A stretch of 64,000 bases of DNA from Cellulophaga tyrosinoxydans (GTDB lineage Bacteria; Bacteroidota; Bacteroidia; Flavobacteriales; Flavobacteriaceae). Shown here piece by piece: positions 25,165 through 34,588 of this stretch. The translations under genes and the position numbers were made by a program. Under the pieces are notes generated by a model. The model searched no databases. It was not told where the DNA came from and was given only the letters and a program-made list of their open reading frames with translations. Where the stretch lies: assembly GCF_900176415.1 (NCBI RefSeq), contig NZ_FWXO01000004.1, positions 309,339 through 373,338 of the forward strand, in the 5' to 3' direction. The stretch's first letter is position 1, and each line of letters starts with the position of its first letter.

Positions 25165-26169
25165 TTATTTAATAAAAAAGAGCTTTGGAAATAATTCTTG
25201 TGGACTTTTTTTATTAAAGTTAAGCAAGATTGTTGATTTTAAAAAACCATAACCGTAACCAACAAATTGTATCACTACAGCAACCAAAGCTAAAATAGCT
25301 ATAGCTATGTTTTTATTTTTTAATAAGGAATCGATAAATAAGACAATAAAATATAAAACAAACAAATATATTGGAAATGTAAACCCTGCTGCTGCCAATA
25401 TAAATGCAACCACAAACCCTAAACAAAAGATGGTAGGAAACCAATACGTTATTTTTTTAGTTTCGGGGTGCCAAGCATTTAAAATGGGTCGTACCATTCC
25501 AAATTTATTTACCTGAATATAAAACTTATTCCAATCTATTCTTCGTTTATGATATACAAAAGCTTCTGGAATTAATTTTGTTTGAAAACCGTTGTTCCAG
25601 ATTCTTATAGTTAAATCCGGATCTTCACCCGGGTGAATATTTCCATATCCGCCTGTTACCTCAAAGGCTTTTTTAGAGATGCCCATGTTAAAACTTCTAG
25701 GCTGAAATTTATCAACTGAGTTTTTTCCTCCTCGTATACCTCCAGTAGTTAGAAAAGATGTCATGGCGTAATTAATAGCCTTCTGTATCATAGAGAAGCT
25801 TTCATGCGCAGCATCTGGCCCGCCGAAGCAATCCACATAATTTTTTTCTAGCGCCTTACTAGCTTCAGTTAAATATTGCGGTGGTAAAATACAATCAGAG
25901 TCTAATACAATAAAATAATTGCCTTTAGCCCTTTTCATGCCATAGTTCCTAGAATCTCCCGGACCACTATTTGGCTTTTGCAAATATGTAATATTTAATC
26001 TTGACTGAAATTCTGAAACAATTTCCTCGGAACTAATAGTGGAGCCATCTTCTACAATTACAATTTCATAGGGCAAAGCATACGTTTGCTCTAAAAGACT
26101 CTCCAACAATTCTTTAATTTCGTTGGGTCTATTAAAAACAGGTACTATAAAAGAAAAATCTAGTTTCAT
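25165..26169 (-). CDS. Family 2 glycosyltransferase with C-terminal membrane segment
   Basis: A 334-residue GT-A type enzyme: FSFIVPVFNRPNEIKELLES at the start, nucleotide-binding EIVIVEDGS, the DSD metal motif in FIVLDSDCILPP, and GEDPDLTIRI as the acceptor/catalytic region. Two or three hydrophobic helices from about residue 235 to 310 anchor it in the membrane. It probably adds a sugar to a lipid-linked or surface glycan; donor and acceptor are unknown. Twelve bases before the YbbR gene and probably in the same operon. Confidence 0.85.
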   Translation of the reverse strand: MKLDFSFIVPVFNRPNEIKELLESLLEQTYALPYEIVIVEDGSTISSEEIVSEFQSRLNITYLQKPNSGPGDSRNYGMKRAKGNYFIVLDSDCILPPQYLTEASKALEKNYVDCFGGPDAAHESFSMIQKAINYAMTSFLTTGGIRGGKNSVDKFQPRSFNMGISKKAFEVTGGYGNIHPGEDPDLTIRIWNNGFQTKLIPEAFVYHKRRIDWNKFYIQVNKFGMVRPILNAWHPETKKITYWFPTIFCLGFVVAFILAAAGFTFPIYLFVLYFIVLFIDSLLKNKNIAIAILALVAVVIQFVGYGYGFLKSTILLNFNKKSPQELFPKLFFIK

Positions 26170-26189
26170 TCGTAATAGCTATAAATATA

Positions 26190-26217
26190 AAAGCCACTCG
26201 AAAATTCGAATGGCTTT
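26190..26217 (-). terminator. Terminator after fabI
   Basis: AAAGCCACTCGAA (26190-26202) and TTCGAATGGCTTT (26205-26217) pair with a single mismatch, with a two-base spacer that folds into a short loop. It lies about 20 bases past the fabI stop and before the start of the glycosyltransferase gene. Confidence 0.65.
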
Positions 26218-26237
26218 CGATGTATTATTTCGAAATT

Positions 26238-27050
26238 TTATTTACTAAAATATTCAATAACTTCTTGACTTACTCCAGTATTAGAGAATCCACCATCATG
26301 GAAAAGATTCTGCATGGTTACTTTTTTAGTTAGGTCTGAAAATAAAGAAACAGTATAATCTGCACAATCCTGAGCAGAAGCATTACCTAAAGGTGACATT
26401 TTTTCGGCATAACTAATAAAACCGTCGAAACCTTTTACTCCTTGTCCCGCAGTAGTAGGTGTAGGAGATTGAGAAATAGTATTTACTCTTACTTTTTTCT
26501 CTTTTCCATAGAAGTAACCAAAACTACGTGCAACTGACTCTAAATATGCCTTATTATCAGCCATATCATTATAATCAGGGAATGTACGTTGTGCAGCCAT
26601 ATAGGTTAGCGCTACGATACTACCCCATTCATTCATAGCATCGGCCTTGTACAAGGTTTGCATTACTTTATGAAATGATAATGCTGACACATCCCAACCT
26701 TTTGCCGTGAAATCGTATTTTTCATCTGTGTAATGTCTTCCTTTACGAACATTAACAGACATACCGATAGAATGTAATACAAAGTCTAATTTTCCACCTA
26801 GAATTTCGGTTGCCTTAGCTACTAAATTTTCTAAATCTTCTTCGCTTGTTGCATCTGCTGGAACAATTTCTGAGCCAGTTTTCTTCGCAAGAGCATCAAT
26901 CTGGCCCATACGCATTGCTATTGGCGCATTTGTTAAAACAAATTTCCCTCCTTCAGCATGCACGCGCTCTGCTGTTTTCCATGCAATTGAATTTTCATCT
27001 AAAGCTCCGAAAATTATTCCTCTTTTTCCTTTTAATAGGTTGTATGACAT
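26238..27050 (-). CDS. fabI: Enoyl-[acyl-carrier-protein] reductase (NADH)
   Basis: Final reduction step of each fatty acid elongation cycle. The 270-residue protein has the FabI-specific start LKGKRGIIFGALDENSIAWK, and the active-site pattern with Tyr in ALTYMAAQR, then Tyr-x6-Lys in DYNDMADNKAYLE, and NTISQSPTPT for the substrate-binding loop. Length matches the family (about 265). It is a single transcription unit with its own -7 box and terminator. Confidence 0.95.
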   Translation of the reverse strand: MSYNLLKGKRGIIFGALDENSIAWKTAERVHAEGGKFVLTNAPIAMRMGQIDALAKKTGSEIVPADATSEEDLENLVAKATEILGGKLDFVLHSIGMSVNVRKGRHYTDEKYDFTAKGWDVSALSFHKVMQTLYKADAMNEWGSIVALTYMAAQRTFPDYNDMADNKAYLESVARSFGYFYGKEKKVRVNTISQSPTPTTAGQGVKGFDGFISYAEKMSPLGNASAQDCADYTVSLFSDLTKKVTMQNLFHDGGFSNTGVSQEVIEYFSK

Positions 27051-27079
27051 TTTATTCGTTTTAGTATTCTATATTAATT

Positions 27080-27087
27080 CAAAGATA
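27080..27087 (-). promoter_or_regulatory. Predicted -7 promoter box of fabI
   Basis: On the minus strand the bases read TATCTTTG, a full match to TAnnTTTG, 29 bases before the fabI start codon. No clear -33 TTG is present. Confidence 0.5.
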
Positions 27088-27170
27088 TTAAAAATTGAAT
27101 TGTTAAATTATTTGAATCTTAGTTAATTTGATTATTGATGGATTTCTATCTAATATACCCATTAATCCAA

Positions 27171-28823
27171 TTATCCTAATAATTGCTTAGCGTGTGCTAA
27201 TGCTGAATCTGACAATTCTTTTCCACCTAACATTTCTGCTAATTCCTTTATACGCTCATCTTTAGTTAAAGGTTTCATTTTAGTATTGGTTACCATTCCT
27301 TCTTCTTCCTTAAAGACTTTAAAATGATAATCTCCTTTAGATGCTACTTGCGGCAAATGAGTTATAGAAAACACTTGCATCGTGGCACTCATAGATTTCA
27401 TGATATCTCCCATTTTGTTAGAAATTTCACCTGACACCCCTGTGTCTATTTCATCAAACATCATGGTGGGTAACTGTTCGTATTTAGCAAGTATTGATTT
27501 TATGGTCAGCATTATTCGAGATAATTCTCCTCCTGATGCCACTTTCTTTAAATCACCATAATTAGATCCTTTATTTGCTGCAAATAAGAAAACTAATTCA
27601 TCTTTACCATTTTCATTAAACGTTTTAGCCGAGTTTACTTCAATTTTAAAAGTTGCACTTGGCATCCCTAACTGACCTAAACTTTCCGTTAATTGCTTCT
27701 GCAATTCTGGAATAACAGCAATTCTATTTTTACTGATTTCTAACGCAATACCCTCAAGTTCCTTCTCTTCTTTAGCCAGTTGAGTTTGCTTCTTCTTTAT
27801 ATCAGCTTCTACATTATCCACAGCGCTAACTTTTTCTGAAAGCGATTCTCTTATTTCAATTAACTCAGAAATTGTTGCCGCATTATGTTTTTTAAACAAG
27901 TTGTGTATTAATTGAAGTTTAGCGTTTACCTCCTCCAACAACTTAGGGTTTGCTTCAGCACTTTCCTGTAGCGAATCTAATTCTGTTGAAATGTCATCTA
28001 TTTCAATAAAAACAGAAATAATTCGTTCATTTAACGCTGCAAAATTAGCTCCGAAGCTAGAAAGTTTGTTTGATGCTATTTTCAATTCAGACAAAAGGTT
28101 TAGTATTCCTATTTGTTCTTCGTTTAACAGTTGATAACCTTTAGACAAATGCTCAACAATTATTTCAACATTATTTAATTGCTCATATTGCTCTTCCAGT
28201 TCTTCTAAGATCCCTTCTTTCAAAGGGGCTACTTCAAGTTCTTTTAGTAAATGAGAATTATAGTCATATTCTTTAGTAGCATTCTGCTGAAAGGCTATTA
28301 AATCTTTTAATTCCTTTTGCGTTTTTTGGTAGGTGGCTAAATGTAATTTATAATCTACCAACAATTTACCATTACTGGCAAGAGCATCTATAACTTTTAA
28401 TTGAAAGTCATTTTCTGCTAATTGTAACGTTTGATGCTGTGAATGAATATCTATTAACCGATCGCCTAAAAGGGATAAAACATCAAGATTTACAGGCGAA
28501 TCATTAATAAACGCTCGTGACTTACCACTTGGCAGAATTTCTCTACGAATGATTGTTCTTTCTTCAAAGTCCAAATCATTTTCATTAAAAAATTCTTTTA
28601 AATGATATTTTTTAATATCAAAGGTTGCCTCAATGATACATTTTTGAGTCTCGTCTCGTAAAGAGCTTAAATCTGCTCTTTTACCTAAAACTAATCCCAA
28701 TCCGCCTAATAATATGGATTTACCAGCACCTGTTTCTCCTGTAATAATAGTAAAACCATTATTAAACGTGACATTTAAGGTGTCTATTAAAGCGTAATTC
28801 TGTATTGAAAGTGAGTTCAGCAA
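27171..28823 (-). CDS. recN: DNA repair protein RecN
   Basis: An SMC-like ATPase of 550 residues that acts early in double-strand break repair. The Walker A is GETGAGKS (29-36), followed by RADLSSLR; the middle is a long coiled coil; the C-terminal half has the signature VASGGELSRIMLTIKSILA and Walker B MFDEIDTGVSGEIS, and SITHLPQVAS. All RecN landmarks and the usual length (about 550) are present. Confidence 0.96.
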   Translation of the reverse strand: MLNSLSIQNYALIDTLNVTFNNGFTIITGETGAGKSILLGGLGLVLGKRADLSSLRDETQKCIIEATFDIKKYHLKEFFNENDLDFEERTIIRREILPSGKSRAFINDSPVNLDVLSLLGDRLIDIHSQHQTLQLAENDFQLKVIDALASNGKLLVDYKLHLATYQKTQKELKDLIAFQQNATKEYDYNSHLLKELEVAPLKEGILEELEEQYEQLNNVEIIVEHLSKGYQLLNEEQIGILNLLSELKIASNKLSSFGANFAALNERIISVFIEIDDISTELDSLQESAEANPKLLEEVNAKLQLIHNLFKKHNAATISELIEIRESLSEKVSAVDNVEADIKKKQTQLAKEEKELEGIALEISKNRIAVIPELQKQLTESLGQLGMPSATFKIEVNSAKTFNENGKDELVFLFAANKGSNYGDLKKVASGGELSRIMLTIKSILAKYEQLPTMMFDEIDTGVSGEISNKMGDIMKSMSATMQVFSITHLPQVASKGDYHFKVFKEEEGMVTNTKMKPLTKDERIKELAEMLGGKELSDSALAHAKQLLG

Positions 28824-28931
28824 TTCTAAAAAATATTTAGCGCTGTAAAGATAATTTATATTCCTAGAGTTTAAAACAAATAAGTAATTACCCTAGATTT
28901 TTATTCTAAAAAAAATATTTAATACTCATAC

Positions 28932-29822
28932 CTAATAAGTAATAGCATTCCAAGTACTGGAATATAAAGGTGCAATTTTATTAAGAGTTTCCTTTAATTG
29001 TACAATATCTACTTTAGGTCCATCAGAAAATACATACTGAATTTCTTCAGATTTGGCATCGAAAAAGGTTTGAATAAGAAATGCATTGGGGCGTCTTTTT
29101 ACCAAGGTCTCTAGTAAGCGCATGGTGCCAGCAATTACTTGCTTGCCTGTACTATTATTATCTGCAAGTATATCTAAACCCTTTCTATGATAATTATACA
29201 TAGCAACGCGATATTCTTTAAATGTATTTGATAATAGGTTATCAACAAGCTCAAAACGTGTTCTTTCACTGGTATCTTGACTCCAACCAGCGGCACTACT
29301 CCCTTGGGCTTGTGTAACTATATTTTGAGCTTTTCTATAGAAATCTGTTCCCCCATTCAATTCAAAAGTATCGGCATCAATTCCTAACATTATGTAAGCG
29401 TAATAGGCTACAACACCCACCAAGTTAGATTCAAAAACGTTTTCATTAAAAACTAAGGGTTGGAACTCTGTGTATTCAAAATTAAACTGATTGTCCTTAT
29501 AATTAAATACAGGACTCTCATAAGAAGTATTATAAACTGGTCTAGATGATTGTAATTGAATGCTTGCTTGAAATCGGTTATTTTGATACTCCGTAACAGT
29601 AACAAACATTCGTACATTTAGTTTTTCAACTTCAGTATACGTTCTGTTAGTCCATTTGGTCTTGTTAACAAAATCATTTAACGAACGCTCTAAAGTTTTG
29701 AATATCTGTTGATTAGTTTGCCCAACTTGATCAGAATTTACAGTAATTACTGCGTTCAATTCTTGTGCCTTTAATACAAAAGGTAAGGTTATCAAGAGAG
29801 CTAGAATAATATACTTACGCAT
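28932..29822 (-). CDS. porD: DUF4835 family protein, type IX secretion component PorD
   Basis: The 296-residue protein has a signal peptide (1-19, ending KAQ) and the DUF4835 features: ELNAVITVNSDQVGQTNQQIFKTLE start, a WTNRTYTEVEKLN segment and the helical SAAGWSQDTSERTRFELVDN part. In Bacteroidota this family is annotated PorD, an accessory protein for type IX secretion or gliding; the exact role is not settled. It overlaps coaBC by eight bases, the conserved arrangement in this group. Confidence 0.85.
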   Translation of the reverse strand: MRKYIILALLITLPFVLKAQELNAVITVNSDQVGQTNQQIFKTLERSLNDFVNKTKWTNRTYTEVEKLNVRMFVTVTEYQNNRFQASIQLQSSRPVYNTSYESPVFNYKDNQFNFEYTEFQPLVFNENVFESNLVGVVAYYAYIMLGIDADTFELNGGTDFYRKAQNIVTQAQGSSAAGWSQDTSERTRFELVDNLLSNTFKEYRVAMYNYHRKGLDILADNNSTGKQVIAGTMRLLETLVKRRPNAFLIQTFFDAKSEEIQYVFSDGPKVDIVQLKETLNKIAPLYSSTWNAITY

Positions 29823-31020
29823 GTATTCTTTTTATTATTTCATTTATAATATCTAAAGCTACTTCTGCCTTAGTTTTTAATGAAAACGTTTTTATCGCTG
29901 AATTCTTATCTATGAATGATATTTTATTGGTATTCTTTCCAAAACCTGCACCAGAATCGTTTAAAGAATTTAGAACAATAGCATCTAAATTCTTCTTTTT
30001 AAGCTTTCCTATAGCATTTTCAATTTCATTTTCAGTCTCTAGTGCAAATCCTACAATAAATTGCTGACTCTTTAATTCGCCCATGGATAACAAAATATCT
30101 TTATTCTTTACCAAATCTATTGTTAACTGAGCATCATTCTTTTTTATTTTCTGATCCGCTATAGTTTTAGGTCTATAATCTGCAACGGCAGCTGCTGCAA
30201 TAGCAATATCTACTGTAGCGTAATGTTTATGTACTTCGTTATACATTTCATCTGCTGAAACCACACGAACGAGTTGTATCAAATCATGTGTAATGATCAA
30301 ATGAGAAGGACCAGAAATTAAAATCACCTCAGCACCTAAATTCGCTGCGGCTTTCGCTAACTCAAAACCCATTAAACCAGAAGAATGATTACCAATAAAC
30401 CTTACAGGATCAATGGCTTCATAAGTTGGACCTGCGGTAATTAACACCTTTTTATTCCTCAAAGGCAATCCTTCAAGAATATATTTTTTTACAAAGTCTA
30501 TAATCGCTTCGGGTTCTGCCATACGACCTTCACCATGCAAACCACTCGCTAATTCTCCTGAAGTAGCTGGAATCATGATATTTCCAAACGACCTTAGTTT
30601 TTCAAAGGATGCAATGGATGATGGATGCTTGTACATATCTAAATCCATGGCTGGTGCAAAAAATACAGGGCATTTTGCAGACAAATAACAGGCAAGCAAT
30701 AAGTTATCGCAAGTGCCATTTGCCATTTTAGACAGGGTATTTGCTGTAGCGGGAGCCACAATCATTAGATCCGCCCAAAGTCCCAGTTCTACATGATTAT
30801 TCCAGGAAACACCTTCATTATCTTCATGTACAAACGATGTAAGTACAGGATTTTTTGACAGAGTGGCAAGGGTAAGTGGAGAAACAAAAGAGCTGGCGCT
30901 ACTTGTTAAAATAACTTTAACATTAGCGCCAGCTTTTATTAATAAGCGAACTAAAAATGTTGTTTTATACGCGGCTATTCCTCCTGTAATTCCTAAAAGG
31001 ATATTTTTTCCGCTCAACAT
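29815..31020 (-). CDS. coaBC: Bifunctional phosphopantothenoylcysteine decarboxylase/phosphopantothenate-cysteine ligase
   Basis: Two consecutive steps of CoA synthesis in one 401-residue protein. The flavin-binding decarboxylase (CoaC, about 1-185) has LGITGGIAAYKT, the ASSFVSPLTLATLS loop, the histidine in NHVELG and PAMDLDMY. The CoaB ligase follows with VLITAGPTYEAIDPVRFIGNHSSG, AAAVADYRP and the KIKK motif. Starts five bases after the omega-subunit gene. Confidence 0.96.
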   Translation of the reverse strand: MLSGKNILLGITGGIAAYKTTFLVRLLIKAGANVKVILTSSASSFVSPLTLATLSKNPVLTSFVHEDNEGVSWNNHVELGLWADLMIVAPATANTLSKMANGTCDNLLLACYLSAKCPVFFAPAMDLDMYKHPSSIASFEKLRSFGNIMIPATSGELASGLHGEGRMAEPEAIIDFVKKYILEGLPLRNKKVLITAGPTYEAIDPVRFIGNHSSGLMGFELAKAAANLGAEVILISGPSHLIITHDLIQLVRVVSADEMYNEVHKHYATVDIAIAAAAVADYRPKTIADQKIKKNDAQLTIDLVKNKDILLSMGELKSQQFIVGFALETENEIENAIGKLKKKNLDAIVLNSLNDSGAGFGKNTNKISFIDKNSAIKTFSLKTKAEVALDIINEIIKRIHA

Positions 31021-31024
31021 TTGA

Positions 31025-31357
31025 TTATATATCTTTCGCTGTATTTCTGTAATAGATTTTATCTTCTAACCATTCGTTTACTGCTAAAGCGTGCGGCTTT
31101 GGTAATTTTTCGTAAAATTTAGAAACTTCAATTTGCTCCTTGTTTTCGAAAACTTCCTCTAAACTATCACTGTATGTAGCAAATTCTTCTAATTTTTCTA
31201 ACAACTCTTTTTTAATTTCAGAGTTGATTTGTACTGCTCTTTTTGAGGCAATAGAAATCGCTTCATAAATGTTTCCAGTTGGCGCATCAAACTCGTTCTT
31301 GTTGATAGTTACTGTAGAAACAGGAGCTTTTGAATTTTTTAAATCGTTCATATTCAT
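31025..31357 (-). CDS. rpoZ: RNA polymerase omega subunit (RPB6-like)
   Basis: The 110-residue protein has the Bacteroidota omega layout: a variable start, the core GNIYEAISIASKRAVQINSEIKKEL that corresponds to the conserved omega helix region, and an acidic end. It helps assemble and stabilise RNA polymerase. Its position between bamD (14 bases upstream) and coaBC matches the usual gene order of the group. Confidence 0.88.
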   Translation of the reverse strand: MNMNDLKNSKAPVSTVTINKNEFDAPTGNIYEAISIASKRAVQINSEIKKELLEKLEEFATYSDSLEEVFENKEQIEVSKFYEKLPKPHALAVNEWLEDKIYYRNTAKDI

Positions 31358-31371
31358 AATGAAAATGGTTT

Positions 31372-32196
31372 TTATTTGGAATAATTTTCTAATTCTTTTT
31401 CAATTTTTTCCATCAAATTATTGGCGTCTTTGTCAAATTTAGATTGTGGAAAATTCTTTTTAAGCGTATTGTAAGCAGTTTTAGCATCAGCCAAACGTTG
31501 TCTTTTCTTCTGCTCTGTACTATTCATTGCTAGATTAGTTAACGCTTTCATTCTATAAAATAGTGCATCCTCTTTATAGATAGACCCAGGAAAATCAATA
31601 ATAAAATTTTCTAGCGCTGCAGCTGCTGAAATAGAATAGTCTAGCGTATAAAACTCGCCTAACTTTGTGAATTGTTTTGCAATTTCTAATGCCTTCTCTT
31701 CTTTCTTCTGAGTTAAATCTTTAGCCATTTGGTTGGCTTCTGACATAAATTCTGATTCTGAAAAAGTATTAATAAACAACTGTAACTTAGCTAAAGCCTT
31801 ATCTGTATCTGTTTGATCCAGTGAGTATTTAGGCGAAAGTAAATAATAACTTTTTGCTCCTAAAAATCCAGCCTCTTGTGCCTTATCACTTCTTGGATAT
31901 GATTTTAAAAACCGCTCGAACTGATAACCCGCAGTGTTATAATCTTTTATTTCATAATATGAATTTGCTAGAAAAAACATTACGCGTTCACCCTGAGGTT
32001 TACCTATATACTTAGGTGCTATTTGCTCTAACAATCTGTTTGCTCGCTTATAATCTTTAGCCTCATAAAATGCTTCTGCCATTTCATATTTGGCTTTTAC
32101 ATCTTCGTTTTTAAGCACTTTTTGATATTCGCTACAAGAGCTAAAAAACAGTGCTAAAAAAAACAGACTAAATAAAGTGCGTATTTTTCTAAACAT
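31372..32196 (-). CDS. bamD: Outer-membrane assembly lipoprotein BamD
   Basis: The 274-residue lipoprotein (signal ending LFFSSC, Cys near 21) is built of TPR-like helix pairs: KYEMAEAFYEAKDYKRANRL, ERVMFFLANSYYEIKDYNTA and later copies. It is the conserved partner of BamA in inserting beta-barrel proteins into the outer membrane. A full -7 promoter box ends four bases before the ATG, so it can be transcribed separately from dapA and probably without a leader. Confidence 0.92.
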   Translation of the reverse strand: MFRKIRTLFSLFFLALFFSSCSEYQKVLKNEDVKAKYEMAEAFYEAKDYKRANRLLEQIAPKYIGKPQGERVMFFLANSYYEIKDYNTAGYQFERFLKSYPRSDKAQEAGFLGAKSYYLLSPKYSLDQTDTDKALAKLQLFINTFSESEFMSEANQMAKDLTQKKEEKALEIAKQFTKLGEFYTLDYSISAAAALENFIIDFPGSIYKEDALFYRMKALTNLAMNSTEQKKRQRLADAKTAYNTLKKNFPQSKFDKDANNLMEKIEKELENYSK

Positions 32197-32200
32197 TTTG

Positions 32201-32208
32201 CAAAATTA
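32201..32208 (-). promoter_or_regulatory. Predicted -7 box abutting the bamD start codon
   Basis: The minus strand reads TAATTTTG-CAAA-ATG: the -7 consensus, four bases, then the bamD ATG. At this spacing the transcript would begin at or next to the start codon. No -33 TTG is obvious. Confidence 0.5.
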
Positions 32209-32322
32209 GGTATTCTAAATGGATTTAAAAAACATTTTTGTAATGCTAAAATAAAGAGTGTATACGCTTTAACAAATGCTTTTGGCGAACTTTTAACGTT
32301 CTAAGAAAAACTATGATAGTAT

Positions 32323-33213
32323 TTAGACCGAAACTTTAGCCAATTTTTTTACAAATTTGCCGATTTTAGATTTCAAATTTGCACTTGCTTCCACTAAAGG
32401 CAGGCGTACAACAGCCTTACAAATTTCAAGGGATTCGAATATAGCTTTTATGCCCGCAGGATTGCCTTCTTCAAATATAAGACCCATACCTTCTTCTAAG
32501 CTGTGATGAATTTCATATGCCTCCCCTACTTTTTTGTCTAATCCAAGATTTATCATTTTAGAAAACGGAGCTGGCAATCCTTGACCTATTACCGAAATAA
32601 CACCTGCGCCACCCGCTAAAACTGTAGGAAGTGCTGTAATATCATCTCCAGAAATAACCAAGAAACTAGAAGGTTTATTTTTTAAGATTTCTGTAATCTG
32701 ATTCATATCTCCACAAGCTTCTTTGATAGCAACAATATTTTTGAAATCTTGTGCTAATCTTACTGTGGTTGAAGCTAGCATATTGCTTCCTGTTCTTCCT
32801 GGCACATTATACACTATAATTGGCTTAGGTGAAGCCTGAGCTATAGCTTTAAAATGTTGATAAATACCTTCTTGCGTTGGTTTATTATAGTAAGGCGAAA
32901 CGGAAAGTATGGCTACAAACTCTGTAAGATCTATTCGCTTAAGTTCATCCACAACATGCATGGTGTTATTACCACCAACTCCTAAAACTAAAGGTAATCT
33001 TCCTGCATTAGTTTTAATCACTGTTTTAATGACTAATGTTTTCTCAGCATCTGTTAATGTTGCGGTTTCGGCAGTAGTACCCAGCACTACTAAATAATCC
33101 ACTCCGCCATTAATGCTATGCTCAACTACGCGTTGTAATCCATTTACATCAACGGAGAAATCTGGATTAAAAGGGGTGATTAAAGCAACTCCTGTACCGT
33201 ATAAATATTCCAT
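32323..33213 (-). CDS. dapA: 4-hydroxy-tetrahydrodipicolinate synthase
   Basis: First committed enzyme of the lysine/diaminopimelate pathway, condensing pyruvate with aspartate semialdehyde. The 296-residue barrel shows [26 protein letters not shown]135 in VYNVPGRTG and the Schiff-base Lys K164 in VAIKEACGD. Two bases separate it from the upstream small gene. The diaminopimelate epimerase dapF of the same pathway is at 51573-52349. Confidence 0.96.
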   Translation of the reverse strand: MEYLYGTGVALITPFNPDFSVDVNGLQRVVEHSINGGVDYLVVLGTTAETATLTDAEKTLVIKTVIKTNAGRLPLVLGVGGNNTMHVVDELKRIDLTEFVAILSVSPYYNKPTQEGIYQHFKAIAQASPKPIIVYNVPGRTGSNMLASTTVRLAQDFKNIVAIKEACGDMNQITEILKNKPSSFLVISGDDITALPTVLAGGAGVISVIGQGLPAPFSKMINLGLDKKVGEAYEIHHSLEEGMGLIFEEGNPAGIKAIFESLEICKAVVRLPLVEASANLKSKIGKFVKKLAKVSV

Positions 33214-33215
33214 AA

Positions 33216-33752
33216 CTAATCTATTTCCTTAAATATTTTAAGGTATTTTTTCAATTCTTTTGTAAATAAATTAAAATCTGATATTGGCGTATGTAAAATT
33301 AAATCATTCAAATTTTTATCTACTTCACCAAAACCTACTTTAATACGTGCCTTAGATTTTATAGTCATTAGCTGCAATAACAAGTGATCATCTGTATAAT
33401 AATTCACTAGCAAATCGTACTCTCTATTAAAAAATTCTAAAGCGTAACTATTTTCAATTTCTCCTTTCCAACCTAAATCTTTATCCGAAAAAACAGGCGT
33501 TGAATAAGGTGAGTTTTTATCGTAAAAACTTTTATATCCAATTATTTTTACAGAATTAGGACGTAACGAAAAATCTTCTACAAATTGATAAAACAAATTT
33601 GCATTTTCAAATCGATCCAAATCTACAATACAACCAACAGACTTAATACCTTTACTTGTATTGGAACTACCCAAAGGTTGCTCCAACAGTTGCTTTAAAT
33701 ATTTTCGCCCAGATTTATGTTTTAATTTTTGTTTTAAAGCTTTTAAAAACAT
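33216..33752 (-). CDS. Conserved small protein, probably the DUF6913 family
   Basis: A 178-residue cytoplasmic protein without signal or membrane segment. It starts with a basic region ([20 protein letters not shown]), then alternating strands and helices such as [20 protein letters not shown] and [21 protein letters not shown] recall such a gene beside dapA in other Flavobacteriaceae under the name DUF6913, but cannot confirm it here. Two bases before dapA, so probably cotranscribed. Function unknown. Confidence 0.6.
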   Translation of the reverse strand: MFLKALKQKLKHKSGRKYLKQLLEQPLGSSNTSKGIKSVGCIVDLDRFENANLFYQFVEDFSLRPNSVKIIGYKSFYDKNSPYSTPVFSDKDLGWKGEIENSYALEFFNREYDLLVNYYTDDHLLLQLMTIKSKARIKVGFGEVDKNLNDLILHTPISDFNLFTKELKKYLKIFKEID

Positions 33753-33769
33753 GTATTTTTACATTTATA

Positions 33770-33777
33770 CAAATGTA
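33770..33777 (-). promoter_or_regulatory. Predicted -7 promoter box upstream of the DUF6913-like gene and dapA
   Basis: TACATTTG on the minus strand is a full -7 match, 17 bases before the start codon at 33752. The box is half of a small palindrome (ACATTT-ATAC-AAATGT, 33761-33776), which could be regulatory or chance. Confidence 0.45.
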
Positions 33778-33819
33778 AATAATATTCAGAGCAATTATTA
33801 CACGAAGATAAGTACAATT

Positions 33820-34587
33820 ATGAATTTAAAAATTAAACAATTTGTTATAATTATAACAATCGTTCTTTTTGCATCGTGCAAACAAGGAAACCAAAAGCTT
33901 GTAAAAATTACTGGTGAACAAATAGCTATTTCAGATTCTATAACTGCTACTAAGGAAATAGTTGATTTTGTTGCTCCGTACCAAAAACGAATTGATCAAG
34001 TCTTAGACAGTGCCTTAGCATACGCTCCAAACTCAATTACTAAAACCGATGGAGCACTAAACACAACTGCTGGAAACATGATGGCGGATGCTGTTTTACA
34101 ACTAGTTGCACCTGTTTTTAAGTCAAGAACCCAAAATAATTTGGATTTTGTATTATTAAATCATGGAGGTATTAGAAGTATAATATCCGCAGGGAAAGTT
34201 ACCTCTAGAACGGCTTATGAAATAATGCCTTTTGAAAATACAGTAGTGGTAGTTGGACTTAAAGGAAAAGCAATTCGAGATATGGTGCAATATCTGATTG
34301 CTTCTAAAAAACCACACCCTATTGCAGGTATTCAGATAATTATCGATAAAAACGATAGTTTAAGTGCTGTGAATATTCAAGGAAAACCATTTGACGAAAA
34401 CAAGGTTTATTACGTTGCAACATCTAATTATCTTGTAAATGGCGGTGACAACATGAACTTTTTTAATGATAAAATTTCCATTACAGAAACAGATTATCTT
34501 ATCCGAAATATTATGATAGATTATTTCGCAAAGAAAGATACTATTGTCCCAATAATTGATGATAGATTTATAAAACTAGATAACTAA
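33820..34587 (+). CDS. 5'-nucleotidase C-terminal domain lipoprotein
   Basis: The 255-residue product begins at the ATG that gives a lipoprotein signal (ending LFASC, Cys 20); longer in-frame starts run back into the divergent gene and lose the signal. The mature part is only the substrate-binding domain of the UshA-type 5'-nucleotidases: NHGGIRS, MPFENTVVVVGLKG and the adenine-stacking end NYLVNGGDNMNFF. No metal-binding domain is in this gene; it is in the next one, two bases on. Together the two would make one periplasmic enzyme. Confidence 0.88.
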   Translation: MNLKIKQFVIIITIVLFASCKQGNQKLVKITGEQIAISDSITATKEIVDFVAPYQKRIDQVLDSALAYAPNSITKTDGALNTTAGNMMADAVLQLVAPVFKSRTQNNLDFVLLNHGGIRSIISAGKVTSRTAYEIMPFENTVVVVGLKGKAIRDMVQYLIASKKPHPIAGIQIIIDKNDSLSAVNIQGKPFDENKVYYVATSNYLVNGGDNMNFFNDKISITETDYLIRNIMIDYFAKKDTIVPIIDDRFIKLDN

Positions 34588-34588
34588 G

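Noticed and set aside
27613..29900. Further AAACGTTT cores inside recN, porD and coaBC
   Set aside because: They lie inside coding sequence, share only the 8-base core and not the full 15 bases, and are expected by chance in AT-rich DNA.
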